A DNA stretch of 13,287 nucleotides from Candidatus Bathyarchaeota archaeon (GCA_003601725.1 PIYJ01000023.1:1-13287); one strand, 5' to 3'. Positions 1 to 7,186 are shown, counted from the first letter of the stretch. Notes: generated by a model not told the origin, from the sequence alone. Program-made: numbers and translations.

Positions 1-98
1 TCCCATATCGCATTGACGGTTTTAGGTGCCTTATCTTCTAAGAGGTCCGCTTCAACTTCTCCGATTCTTTCACTTATTATCTTAATCTTCTTAGCCAT
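1..98 (-). CDS. Cyclophilin-like fold protein, N-terminal part (cut by window edge)
   Basis: An ATG at 96-98 on the minus strand opens a frame that runs without a stop to the window edge, giving 32 complete codons. It begins MAKKIKIISERIGEVEADL and continues with a segment ending in APKTVNAIW. The pattern of a short beta strand, 'E-A-D/E-L', and then 'A-P-K-T-V..A-I-W' is the usual N-terminus of small cyclophilin-like proteins (DUF3830 / COG2164 type), where it forms the first strands of the barrel. A GGTGG ribosome-binding site lies about 6 nt upstream of the ATG. The gene is divergent from the malate dehydrogenase, with 109 bp between the start codons. Family assignment rests on only 32 residues. 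Biochemical function of these proteins is not established. Confidence 0.62.
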   Translation of the reverse strand, partial: MAKKIKIISERIGEVEADLLEDKAPKTVNAIW

Positions 99-207
99 GT
101 TACAACCACCATCTTTATGATATCGTTGCTTTTCCTTAATATTTTTGGCTGAGGATTTTAAATCATGGATAAAAATCTTAAGTGTTAATCTTCATCAAGT
201 ATATTCC

Positions 208-1116
208 ATGAAGAAGGCAACAGTTATCGGTGTGGGAAACCTGGGTTCCTGCATTGCTTATGAATTGGCAGCTAGGGGAATCGTCACCGAGCTGGTTCTG
301 ATCGATTTATATCGTGAATTAGCTGAAGGAAACGCAGAGGACATAGCTCAGGCCATGGCTTTCCGAAGTAATGTGGAAGTGACAGCTGGAGATTATGAGG
401 ATGCCGAGGGATCGCAAGTTGTCATCGTGACCGCTGGAAAGCCGAGAACGCCGGATATGAAGTCTAGAATGGATCTTCTCGAAGCAAACATCCGAATCAT
501 CAAGTCCGTCGCATCGAATCTAAAGAAGATTCGGGAAGAACCGATCGTTGTGACTTTAACCAACCCGGTGGATGTTATGAACTATGCGATGTGGAAGCTC
601 ACAGGCTTCGACAGAAGGAGAGTTATCGGAAGCGCGGGAATGCTTGACTCCGCAAGGTTCAGGAGAGCCATAAGTAGGAAGCTCGACGTTCCAGTCTTGG
701 ATGTTGAAGCCTACGTTTTAGGGGAGCATGGAGACCGCCAAGTGCCCGTCTTCAGCAGAGTCGCAGTGAAGGGGGAGAAAAGAGCCTTCAGCGATGAGGA
801 ACGCAAGGAGATAACCGAGGAGATTAGGCAGTCAGCATTGAACGTTATCTCCAAGAAAGGCGGAACCGTATATGCTCCGGCAAGCAACACCGTGAATATG
901 GTTCGAATGATTCTTGAGGATGTCCCCGGCTTGGCAGTCTGTTCAGTTGTGCTGGATGGAGAGTACGGTCTTAAAGACATCAGCATAGGCGTCCCCGTGG
1001 AGCTCAGCCGTGAAGGAGTTAAAAGAATATTCGAGTGGAAACTCGATGAGGATGAGAAGGCCATCTTTTACAAAGGCGCAGAAAACTTGAAGAAGGTCAT
1101 TAAAACCGTTATGTGA
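208..1116 (+). CDS. mdh: Malate dehydrogenase, LDH-like family (NAD-dependent)
   Basis: A 302-residue protein of the L-lactate/malate dehydrogenase family, which interconverts malate and oxaloacetate in the cytoplasm with NAD(P). An N-terminal Rossmann motif GVGNLGS lies at residues 8-14, with Asp33 at the end of the second strand favouring NAD. The substrate loop reads AGKPRTPDMKSR. Arg80 sits where malate dehydrogenases have Arg and lactate dehydrogenases have Gln, which favours malate. Other catalytic-site residues are Arg87, Asn119 (TNPVD), Asp147 and Arg150 (LDSARF), and His174 in LGEHGD. The length is normal for the family. I chose the ATG at 208 because the Rossmann strand starts directly after it. 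The frame is open upstream to 145, but that extension is not family-like. No clear Shine-Dalgarno precedes 208. An A/T-rich box around 172-181 would give a nearly leaderless transcript, as is common in archaea. A creatininase-family gene follows on the same strand after 96 bp. Confidence 0.92.
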   Translation: MKKATVIGVGNLGSCIAYELAARGIVTELVLIDLYRELAEGNAEDIAQAMAFRSNVEVTAGDYEDAEGSQVVIVTAGKPRTPDMKSRMDLLEANIRIIKSVASNLKKIREEPIVVTLTNPVDVMNYAMWKLTGFDRRRVIGSAGMLDSARFRRAISRKLDVPVLDVEAYVLGEHGDRQVPVFSRVAVKGEKRAFSDEERKEITEEIRQSALNVISKKGGTVYAPASNTVNMVRMILEDVPGLAVCSVVLDGEYGLKDISIGVPVELSREGVKRIFEWKLDEDEKAIFYKGAENLKKVIKTVM

Positions 1117-1173
1117 ATTAGGCAGGTTGCATTTCAAGGTTTCTCAAACACTCTCAGGCATAACAGTACATGT

Positions 1174-1205
1174 TATATTGTATAATCGGCATTTTTAATC
1201 GGTGG
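1174..1205 (+). promoter_or_regulatory. Probable TATA box and ribosome-binding site of the creatininase-family gene
   Basis: The 96-bp gap after the malate dehydrogenase contains an A/T-rich TTATATTGTATAA box (about 1173-1185). It is followed by GGTGG at 1201-1205, placed 7 nt before the ATG at 1213. This suggests the creatininase-family gene has its own promoter and is not only read through from the upstream gene. The assignment is by eye. Confidence 0.4.
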
Positions 1206-1212
1206 AAAAATA

Positions 1213-1995
1213 ATGCTTTTTGAGCATCTAACAAGTTTAGACGTTAAAGAGGCATCTGAAAAAGGATTAGTAGCAATACTGCCCGTGGGGTCGATTGAGA
1301 TTCATGGTCCTCACATGCCCGTGGGGACAGATTCCATAACTGTATATAACATAGCCAAGCTAGCAGCGGAGAAGGAGGAATCTGTTGTTCTACCTCCGTT
1401 CTATTATGCGTATGTTCCGGAGAATAAGCATTTCCCGGGGACTATCTCGTTAACGGCGAAGACTCTGCTTTCTCTGCTGGAGGAGGTATGTGATGAGGTC
1501 TCTCGAAATGGGTTTAAGAAGATTTTGATCGTAAATGGCCATGGGGGAAACAATCAGATACTAAGGGTTTTCTTAAAGGATGTTCTGAATAAGAAGAAAG
1601 ATTACGTCCTCTATGGGATGATTGACCCGCTGTTTCCCCTGAGAGATTTCATTTCCCAGCTGATCGAAGATAAAAGAGTTGGACATGCATGTGAATTGGA
1701 GACAAGCCTCGGCCTGTACCTTTTCGGAGACTTGATAAAAATGGAGAATGTCAAGCGTGAAGCAGAGGTGGGAAGCACCCACCTGCCGAGGGGAATCGAG
1801 ACCTCCGTTGACTGGCAAGCTTATGCTCTTCAGCTATATTTGGGCGATCCGAGAAAAGCAACGAAAGAGAAGGGAAAGTTAATTGTGGAGAAGCTCGTTG
1901 AATTCTTGGCTGATGTGATCAAAAGGATCAAGCAGGATGCTAATGTACCGAGGATCCTCGACGATTTCTACAGGAGAGCCTATGGGAAGACTTGA
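1213..1995 (+). CDS. Creatininase-family metal-dependent amidohydrolase
   Basis: A 260-residue protein of the creatininase family, which hydrolyses C-N amide bonds using two divalent metals. The signature GSIEIHGPHMPVGTD at residues 26-40 supplies metal ligands Glu29, His31 and Asp40. VNGHGGN places another ligand, His110. GHACELETSLGLYL near residue 163 gives the conserved distal Glu. Length and domain content are typical. Known activities of the family include creatininase, the MftE peptidase, and in archaea the formamide hydrolase ArfB of flavin and F420 (riboflavin-type) biosynthesis. The sequence alone does not decide among these, and the neighbourhood contains no riboflavin genes. It has its own apparent TATA box and a GGTGG ribosome-binding site. 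It ends 31 bp short of a convergent amidohydrolase gene. Confidence 0.88.
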   Translation: MLFEHLTSLDVKEASEKGLVAILPVGSIEIHGPHMPVGTDSITVYNIAKLAAEKEESVVLPPFYYAYVPENKHFPGTISLTAKTLLSLLEEVCDEVSRNGFKKILIVNGHGGNNQILRVFLKDVLNKKKDYVLYGMIDPLFPLRDFISQLIEDKRVGHACELETSLGLYLFGDLIKMENVKREAEVGSTHLPRGIETSVDWQAYALQLYLGDPRKATKEKGKLIVEKLVEFLADVIKRIKQDANVPRILDDFYRRAYGKT

Positions 1996-2026
1996 TGCTA
2001 AACAATGACCCTATAGCCTCTTATGA

Positions 2027-2824
2027 CTAGAGGAAGGGTTGAAGGAGCCTCCCCGCGTTTCGATGTAGAATGTTATGGCGATCCTCGTCTGTTATCCTTG
2101 AAAAGAGAACGCAGCCTATTCCGTAATGCGGATCAAACCACGGCAGATCTGTTCCAAACAAGATCTTTTCCGAGCCCGCCTCCTTCACCATCCATTCGAT
2201 CACGCCGTTCACCGCGTAGGCAGCCGTCAATTCAAGATAGACGTTCGGGTAATCCCTGGCGACCTGAATGGATCTTTCCCATTCTCCATATCCTGAGTGG
2301 CCCATGAGGAAGGTGACGTGACGATATTTCTCTGCGAGTTTTTCAACTAAAGCCGGCGAATCGTATGGGCTTCTTCCCCAAGTATGCATCAGAACCAACA
2401 ATTCATGATCCTCAGCGTATTCAAGTGCGGGCTTGTATCTTGGACTGGTTATCGGGTATTTATGATAGTCTGAGAGAAACTTGAATCCGACGAATCCTTC
2501 CATCTTTGAAAATTGATTTATCTCCTTCGGTATTCCTTCCGGATAATTCGGATTTATACACCAGTATGCCCTGAATCTGTCGGGATATCTTTTTACGACT
2601 TGAGCCATCTCGATGTTTGCCTCCGGATCTATGAGAGCTGCATGTGAACAGAAGACTCCCATCTTCACTCCGCATCGATTCATCGTTCTTATCATGTCCT
2701 CCGGTGACGGATTTGGGAAGTATATGCCTTGGAATGGACCCATATGTTGATGCATATCTATAACTGGACATGAATCGCTTCGACCCTTCTCCATGAATTC
2801 TTTAATTAAATCCGAGCAGATCAT
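2027..2824 (-). CDS. Amidohydrolase 2 family metal-dependent hydrolase (complete active site)
   Basis: A 265-residue TIM-barrel hydrolase of the amidohydrolase-2 family (PF04909), whose members decarboxylate or hydrolyse small aromatic or cyclic substrates with one bound metal. All usual ligands are visible: His25 and His27 in DMHQHMG, Lys115 in FVGFKF (often a bridging or binding lysine), His147 in LVLMHTWG, His176 in LMGHSG, and Asp226 in FGTDLP. The start is supported by a 4-nt ATGA overlap with the stop of the preceding gene (2821-2824) and by a GGGAGG ribosome-binding site inside that gene's last codons. The two genes should therefore be translationally coupled. The partner is a paralogue with a damaged metal site, and a DegT aminotransferase precedes both. 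The substrate is unknown. The cluster suggests an amino-sugar or cyclic-amide route, which is inference. Confidence 0.88.
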   Translation of the reverse strand: MICSDLIKEFMEKGRSDSCPVIDMHQHMGPFQGIYFPNPSPEDMIRTMNRCGVKMGVFCSHAALIDPEANIEMAQVVKRYPDRFRAYWCINPNYPEGIPKEINQFSKMEGFVGFKFLSDYHKYPITSPRYKPALEYAEDHELLVLMHTWGRSPYDSPALVEKLAEKYRHVTFLMGHSGYGEWERSIQVARDYPNVYLELTAAYAVNGVIEWMVKEAGSEKILFGTDLPWFDPHYGIGCVLFSRITDEDRHNILHRNAGRLLQPFL

Positions 2825-3582
2825 AACTTGACCCTCCCGAGTATCCTTTGAAGATTGCCTGAAGCTATCATCTCACGTTCTTTACGTGTTATATCCGCCT
2901 GAGCCAGCATCAAGATGGGCCCGCCGGGGTTCCATTTGGGAAATCCTGTGCCGAAGAGAAGTCTCTCCGCGCCGTACTTGTCGCAGAAGTCTCTTATGCC
3001 TCCGTCTAGCTCGTATCTTGAGATGTCCAAGTAGAGATTCTCGTACTTCTCGATTAGGGGTCTAAAGAACCTGTCGTGTCCCCAGCTGCCATGTTCGGTG
3101 ACTATAAGCGTGAGATCCGGGGCGTCAGAGAGTATCTTTTCGATCAGGTACCATCCGGAGATTCCACCGCAAGACTCATTTACAGAAATAAAGAGCGGAA
3201 TGTTCCTTTCAATCATCAATTCATACAATGATCCCAAAGCAGTTTTAGTCATCAGATATTTATGTTCCGCTGGGAAGGCGCGGAATGCACATATATTTTT
3301 CGCTTTCATCGTCTCAACGAGGTTTTCTAAAGATCCAAGCTCTCCGGTCTGAGGGGGAAGAATCGCAAGTGTTCCGTGAAGTCTTTCAATGCCTTCGATT
3401 TCATTCATCAGTATCTTGTTGCCTACAACCGGAGAATCGTCACGTTGCCTAGAATGGAAAACAACTGCTTCATCTATGCCGTAGAAGTCCATCTCTTCCA
3501 AAAGATCCCGGGCGGTCTCAGCGTATCTTATAGGCTTAATCATTGGTTTGCCGAAACTTGCATTACAATCAAAAAACTTCAA
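2821..3582 (-). CDS. Amidohydrolase-2 paralogue with altered metal-binding site (possible pseudoenzyme)
   Basis: A 253-residue protein with the same barrel layout as the following gene, but the catalytic residues have changed. The first-strand HxH is replaced by Asp5-Cys-Asn7 (FFDCNASFG). The lysine strand reads AFRAFP with Arg101. The strand that normally carries a histidine after 'IPLF' reads ISVNES. The final FGTD motif is FGTG, with Gly213. One family histidine, His164 in VTEHGSWG, remains. The fold therefore looks intact, with conserved frame and normal length, but the canonical mononuclear metal site is mostly gone. It may be a regulatory or structural partner of the overlapping active paralogue, or bind ligand without metal. 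The start is TTG at 3582 with GAGG about 10 nt upstream. It lies 68 bp after the DegT aminotransferase and probably shares its transcript. Confidence 0.8.
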   Translation of the reverse strand: MKFFDCNASFGKPMIKPIRYAETARDLLEEMDFYGIDEAVVFHSRQRDDSPVVGNKILMNEIEGIERLHGTLAILPPQTGELGSLENLVETMKAKNICAFRAFPAEHKYLMTKTALGSLYELMIERNIPLFISVNESCGGISGWYLIEKILSDAPDLTLIVTEHGSWGHDRFFRPLIEKYENLYLDISRYELDGGIRDFCDKYGAERLLFGTGFPKWNPGGPILMLAQADITRKEREMIASGNLQRILGRVKL

Positions 3583-3650
3583 TTAGGTCTGCCTCATACT
3601 CTTCGACAGCTTCTCGGCATTAAGACCTATTTTCCATTGAATCGTTTAAG

Positions 3651-4910
3651 TTACGCTCGGAGCTCATCTATATTCTCTTTGATCTTCCTTATCGCCTCCA
3701 ACACGAGGTCTACTTGATCACGACTCAATAGAAAGTCTTTTCCAAGAGCCACAATCTCCTTCTCGTAGACACGCTCAGCGACCGGACAGTGAAACGCGGT
3801 GTAATCAATTGCTTTTCCATAGAGAGGGCAGCGAACGGGGCAGCCGGTTCTCCCGAAACGCATCTCCACGAAGACTGGATTCTTATAAAGCGGCTGATTA
3901 TGAGCCGTTCCAGCCGGGATTCCCTCCGCTCGGAGAGCTTCTAGAAACGTGTCTCTGCTTACTCCTCCGAACTCTTCTTCGTTATATCTCATCAGATAAA
4001 AGTAGTATCCCCTCTTTGTGACCCGCGGGTCTCTTTTTAAAGCGCGGATTCCACCAATCTTCTCAAGCTCCCCTGCCAAGTATTCGCCGTTAACGTATCT
4101 CTTCTCCGTTTGCTCAGGTAATCGTTTAAGCTGACAAAGCAGAATGGCTCCTTGAAACTCCGTCATCCTCAGGTTCCAAGCTGGGACGTGATGCTCATAG
4201 AACGGTCTCCCTTGCACCCTGCCGATGTTATGGTATGAAAAACATTTCTTCGCCAGCTCTTCATCGTTGGTTGACACGAAGCCTCCCTCACCGCATGTCA
4301 GAGGCTTCCCCATCTGGAAACTGAAGGTGCCTAAATGCCCTATTCCGCCTACTTTCTTTCCTCTCCATTCAGATCCATGAGCCTCAGCGCAATCTTCAAC
4401 AACTATCAGATCATGATCCTCCGCGATCTCCATTATTCTATCCATATCCGCTGGGTAGCCGCCGTAATGAACTGGCACTATCGCCTTAGTCTTATCGGTG
4501 ATTGCCTCCTCAATCTTTTCCGGGTCAATTTGATAAGTCTCAGGATCGATATCCACAAAGATCGGCACCGCGTTCACAGCTAAAACCGCCGTGGCCGTAG
4601 CGATGAAGGTAACGGCTGGAACTATGACTTCATCTCCAGCTTCAACACCGGCAGCTTTAAGAGCCAACTCTATAGCAGCCGTTCCATTAGTAACGGCGAC
4701 GCCGTATTTCACGCCTAAGTATTTGCAGAACTCCGTTTCGAACTGTCCAACCTTAGATTCAGACTGGTCTTCATAGGCGCCTCTCCACCATCTTCCGCTC
4801 TCTAAAACTTCAAGTAAAGCTTTCTTCTCTTCGTCGCTGAATATCGGCCAGTTCCTTCTTAAACCGCCAGGAGCAACGGGGGTTCCACCCTCTATAGCTA
4901 ATTTAGACAT
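3651..4910 (-). CDS. DegT/DnrJ/EryC1-family PLP-dependent aminotransferase
   Basis: A 419-residue aminotransferase of the DegT/DnrJ/EryC1/StrS family, which transfers an amino group, usually from glutamate, to a keto-sugar or cyclitol. Recognisable parts are the N-terminal EGGTPV segment, the GTAAI phosphate-binding loop at about 76-80, VVEDCAEAHGS with Asp173 contacting the PLP pyridine nitrogen, and SFQMGKPLTCGEGG with the Schiff-base Lys202. The pattern, including RNWPIFSDEE near residue 20, resembles the AHBA-synthase-like or scyllo-inosose-aminotransferase-like branch. Exact substrate is not determinable. The frame is open to a TTG at 4928, but the ATG at 4910 is preferred because GTGAGG lies 8-9 nt before it and MSKLAIEGGTP is the family-like N-terminus. 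It is the first gene of a probable operon with two amidohydrolases and is divergent from the S25e gene. Confidence 0.9.
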   Translation of the reverse strand: MSKLAIEGGTPVAPGGLRRNWPIFSDEEKKALLEVLESGRWWRGAYEDQSESKVGQFETEFCKYLGVKYGVAVTNGTAAIELALKAAGVEAGDEVIVPAVTFIATATAVLAVNAVPIFVDIDPETYQIDPEKIEEAITDKTKAIVPVHYGGYPADMDRIMEIAEDHDLIVVEDCAEAHGSEWRGKKVGGIGHLGTFSFQMGKPLTCGEGGFVSTNDEELAKKCFSYHNIGRVQGRPFYEHHVPAWNLRMTEFQGAILLCQLKRLPEQTEKRYVNGEYLAGELEKIGGIRALKRDPRVTKRGYYFYLMRYNEEEFGGVSRDTFLEALRAEGIPAGTAHNQPLYKNPVFVEMRFGRTGCPVRCPLYGKAIDYTAFHCPVAERVYEKEIVALGKDFLLSRDQVDLVLEAIRKIKENIDELRA

Positions 4911-5026
4911 GATTTTTGCCTCACACAATCCACAGCCAGATTATTCTCTTTTAGTTTTATTTGTAACTTTCTAGCATTGCTTTTGATCTTCAATATGTTT
5001 AAAATAAAGAGCCATAAACAAAACAT

Positions 5027-5061
5027 CTATAAACTTGAATTTCACCTTTTCTCCTGTGAGG
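5027..5061 (+). promoter_or_regulatory. Probable TATA box and ribosome-binding site of rps25e
   Basis: The 158-bp divergent region between the DegT aminotransferase and S25e contains CTATAAAC at 5027-5034, which is TATA-like. GTGAGG at 5056-5061 sits 7 nt before the ATG at 5069. Spacing between the box and the start codon fits an archaeal promoter with a short leader. For the opposite gene an A/T-rich box lies near 4957-4965. Both are called by eye. Confidence 0.45.
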
Positions 5062-5068
5062 ATAAAAG

Positions 5069-5404
5069 ATGGGTGGCGGAAAAAAGAAGCGGACATTAAC
5101 TCAGATGGCGAAAGCCCAAGAATCTCGACAAAGAGAGACGAAACGTCTCAAGATGGAGAGGGAGAGACGCCTATCACGAAGTGAATCGAAGGCCGCAAGG
5201 ATAATTCCTCCTGACCCACGGGATAAGAACGTGATAAAGCAGCTACAAAGCATGAAGGTTATAACCCCATACACGGTTGCTTCACGCTTCAATCTGCTTT
5301 TAAGCGTTGCAAAGGACTTTCTCGAGGATCTATATCGACAAGGAGTAATCACATACGTCTCCGGCGGTAGAAACTTGAAGATCTATAAGCCTTCTGAACG
5401 ATGA
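5069..5404 (+). CDS. rps25e: Small ribosomal subunit protein eS25 (S25e)
   Basis: A 111-residue protein of the S25e family, a small-subunit ribosomal protein found in eukaryotes and TACK/Asgard-type archaea. It starts MGGGKKKRTLTQMAKAQESR, a lysine/arginine-rich tail that binds rRNA. The conserved winged-helix core follows, with segments such as MKVITPYTVASRFNLLLSVAKD and a C-terminal LYRQGVITYVSGGRNLKIY. Length is normal for archaeal members. The start is fixed by a GTGAGG ribosome-binding site and the family N-terminus. It stands alone with its own promoter and a downstream T-tract, as this gene often does. It is a useful lineage marker because most Euryarchaeota lack it. Confidence 0.95.
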   Translation: MGGGKKKRTLTQMAKAQESRQRETKRLKMERERRLSRSESKAARIIPPDPRDKNVIKQLQSMKVITPYTVASRFNLLLSVAKDFLEDLYRQGVITYVSGGRNLKIYKPSER

Positions 5405-5431
5405 CCCAATTTTCCGAATGAAGAATCTACT

Positions 5432-5450
5432 CTTTGCTTTTTCTTTTTTT
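5432..5450 (+). terminator. T-tract transcription end after rps25e
   Basis: About 30 nt after the S25e stop the plus strand reads CTTTGCTTTTTCTTTTTTT. Oligo-T runs without a required hairpin are sufficient for archaeal RNA polymerase termination, so this is a likely end of the rps25e transcript. Confidence 0.5.
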
Positions 5451-5563
5451 CACATATAAAACAGGATATGAGGCAGGTCTTACAGAAAATTCTTAAATCT
5501 CATCATTTAAAGATATTTCGAGGAAAAATTTAACTAGGTTTTTTGGGGTTTCGGTGGATCTGA

Positions 5564-6145
5564 ATGAGTCTAAGCAGGTTTATTTATGACAAGGTCATTC
5601 TGATCGATGATGCAGGTTGGGGAGATCTCATTTTAGGAGTTGTCGTTGGAGCTCTTAAGCTTCCCGACCGTAGATATATGGAACGCAGGATACCAGTAAC
5701 TGCTTTTCAGCCGCCGAATTTTGAAAAGAAATTGTATCTGGATGAGGCCGTACGCATAGCGGAAGAAATCGTTAATGTTATGCGACCGGATGAGAAGACA
5801 TATTTCAAGGTATGCTCAGGATACGTTCTTTCCCGTATACGTACATATTTGAGGCAGAGAGGCTTCTACGTTGAAAAGACGAAGATAGAAGGCGAGCTCC
5901 AAGAAAGAGTTGAAAAGAGCTATGTAGACTGGTGCATAGAAGTCGGAGTGCCGCCTGAAAAACTCAAAGACAAGAGAAGATTTTACCCGCTGTTAGAGTG
6001 GGTTGCTGAAAAGATCGAGCTCAGAGAACGTTTAGTGAAGACGGGATGGAAGAGCTGGCGGGAAAAATGGCGGGAGAAAGCCTATCAAATTCACCTTGAG
6101 AAAGTGACGAAAACAAAAGAGAAATATTACACCCATAAGGGCTGA
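5564..6145 (+). CDS. Uncharacterised protein with RNase-HII-like N-terminal motif
   Basis: A 193-residue protein preceded by GGTGG at 5552-5556, 7 nt before the ATG. The N-terminus carries a hydrophobic strand ending in two acidic residues and small residues (LIDDAGWGD at 13-21), followed by LILGVVVGALKL. This is reminiscent of the IDEAGRGP..GP(L)VVA strand of RNase HII and related RNase H-fold proteins. I recall similar 'IDDAGWG..GG..IG' hypothetical proteins in bacteria and archaea, but no function is assigned. The middle has YLDEAVRIAEEIV and KVCSGYVLSRIRTYLRQRG, in which a helix is followed by a second possible core strand. The C-terminal third is rich in Trp, Lys and Arg (WKSWREKWREK at 162-172) and looks helical and basic, so nucleic-acid binding is possible. 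No signal peptide or membrane segment is seen. Function is not claimed. Confidence 0.75.
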   Translation: MSLSRFIYDKVILIDDAGWGDLILGVVVGALKLPDRRYMERRIPVTAFQPPNFEKKLYLDEAVRIAEEIVNVMRPDEKTYFKVCSGYVLSRIRTYLRQRGFYVEKTKIEGELQERVEKSYVDWCIEVGVPPEKLKDKRRFYPLLEWVAEKIELRERLVKTGWKSWREKWREKAYQIHLEKVTKTKEKYYTHKG

Positions 6146-6305
6146 TCGTGGATTTTACGGTTTGCAATTCGGAGATTTTCGCCGTTCATGGAGCCTCGTC
6201 AATAAAGCAAAAAATTAATGTATCTAGAGAAACCTTTTTGGGAAAGTCATAGAACTCAATACAAAATAGCAGAATACCTTATCCGCCATTAAAGGTTGAA
6301 AGCTA

Positions 6306-6818
6306 TTGATCAAAAGCAAAGATGATCTTAGAAAATCTCGAGATAGATTCCCCGAAAGAGTATACACTCTAGATGAACTGCGTAGAGCTAGGGATCTCAT
6401 CGAGCGGGGGCATCGACATGAGCTACAAGTCTCAGGAAGCCGAGAATTCACAAAGAAGACTCAAGAGGCTTTGAAGCTTATAAAGGAGGCTGGTTACTAC
6501 GATTTTCTCCGAACGTATATACGGGAGATCAGAGAGATAAATGGTCTAAGCCAACTCCGAGAATGCGATTCAGCTATTTGGGCCAATATTTATGCGGTTC
6601 AAAACCCGGTTGATGCAGCTCGATTCTTTGTACAGAAAGCATGGCAAATGAAGAACTACATAGAAGGAAAGATGTATTATGGCCATCAAGGAGAAACCTT
6701 CATCGCAAATAAGGCCATAGAGTTCCTGAAAGATCTGGAAAAAGCATCAGTCTCCGATGAGGTTAAGAAGAAATGCCGAGAAAGAATCAAACTCAGAGAG
6801 GAAAATGCCTTCCTCTAG
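6306..6818 (+). CDS. Uncharacterised helical protein, 170 aa
   Basis: I do not recognise a named family. The frame starts at TTG (6306-6308) with AGGTTGA roughly 8-12 nt upstream. The protein is soluble, charged and predicted mostly helical by eye. Residues about 15-40 contain PERVYTLDELRRARDLIERG, then GSREFTKKTQEALKLIKEAGYYDFLRTYIREI. The central part (SAIWANIYAVQNPVDAARFF) is the least repetitive and the most likely conserved core. Codon use matches the neighbours, and the well-ordered hydrophobic spacing argues for a real gene. The stop codon overlaps that of the convergent cyclophilin-like gene in the shared CTAG at 6815-6818. It lies 160 bp after the RNase-HII-like unknown gene on the same strand. 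That gap holds no ORF with support. Confidence 0.72.
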   Translation: MIKSKDDLRKSRDRFPERVYTLDELRRARDLIERGHRHELQVSGSREFTKKTQEALKLIKEAGYYDFLRTYIREIREINGLSQLRECDSAIWANIYAVQNPVDAARFFVQKAWQMKNYIEGKMYYGHQGETFIANKAIEFLKDLEKASVSDEVKKKCRERIKLREENAFL

Positions 6819-7186
6819 ATCCTCTTTATCGTTATCTTTGTTCCAGTCTTAACCTGGCGGAACATCTCCAGATTCTCTTTAACTTTTCCAATAATATTGA
6901 TGGGGCTATGAGGCTTTGCCCCTTCATAGAATATGCAAAGAGCCCTTCCCATAGGCCAATAAGCTAAGGTTCCTTTCTCGGCGATTCGCTTAGCCTTTTC
7001 CGTTCCCAGGCTGAGCGGAACAGGGAAGTATACGCCTCCCTTTAACAAGGCCGCACGGCCCTCTAGGGGAAGCTTCCTCACCAAAGCGTCAACTGTTCTA
7101 GGAGAGAGGAAACGGGCAAGTTCGCAGTCTGCTTCGCCGATGTCTTCAACTATCAGTCGTACCGGTATCAAAGAGATACTTTTCAA
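6815..7186 (-). CDS. Cyclophilin-like fold protein (archaeal DUF369 / COG2164 type)
   Basis: A 123-residue protein matching the archaeal cyclophilin-like family. The family run is visible in order: LIVEDIGEADCEL with the first strands, SPRTVDALVRKLPLEGRAA, GGVYFPVPLSLG at 51-61, KGTLAYWPMGRALCIFY at 71-87, and KPHSPINIIGKVKENLEMFR at the C-terminal side. These proteins adopt the cyclophilin beta-barrel but lack the usual peptidyl-prolyl isomerase catalytic arginine context, and their role is unknown. The start is uncertain. TTG at 7186 has GGAAGG almost touching it, and a TTG at 7171 is an alternative. A TTATATTAAA box at 7231-7240 (minus strand) fits a short leader. A second cyclophilin-like gene begins at the left edge of this window. 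Confidence 0.85.
   Translation of the reverse strand: MKSISLIPVRLIVEDIGEADCELARFLSPRTVDALVRKLPLEGRAALLKGGVYFPVPLSLGTEKAKRIAEKGTLAYWPMGRALCIFYEGAKPHSPINIIGKVKENLEMFRQVKTGTKITIKRI

Noticed and set aside
145..207. Upstream extension of the malate dehydrogenase frame to 145
   Set aside because: The added 21 residues precede the Rossmann strand and have no family counterpart; the ATG at 208 begins exactly at the expected N-terminus.
2023..2307. Plus-strand frame opposite the amidohydrolase
   Set aside because: It is antisense to a well-supported enzyme, rich in Arg/Ser/Pro as expected for a shadow frame, and has no recognisable motif.
5395..5420. C/D box guide RNA near the S25e stop (CTGA followed by CGATGA)
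   Set aside because: The C box deviates and no second box pair or guide-length spacing is visible; the bases are explained by the S25e coding end.
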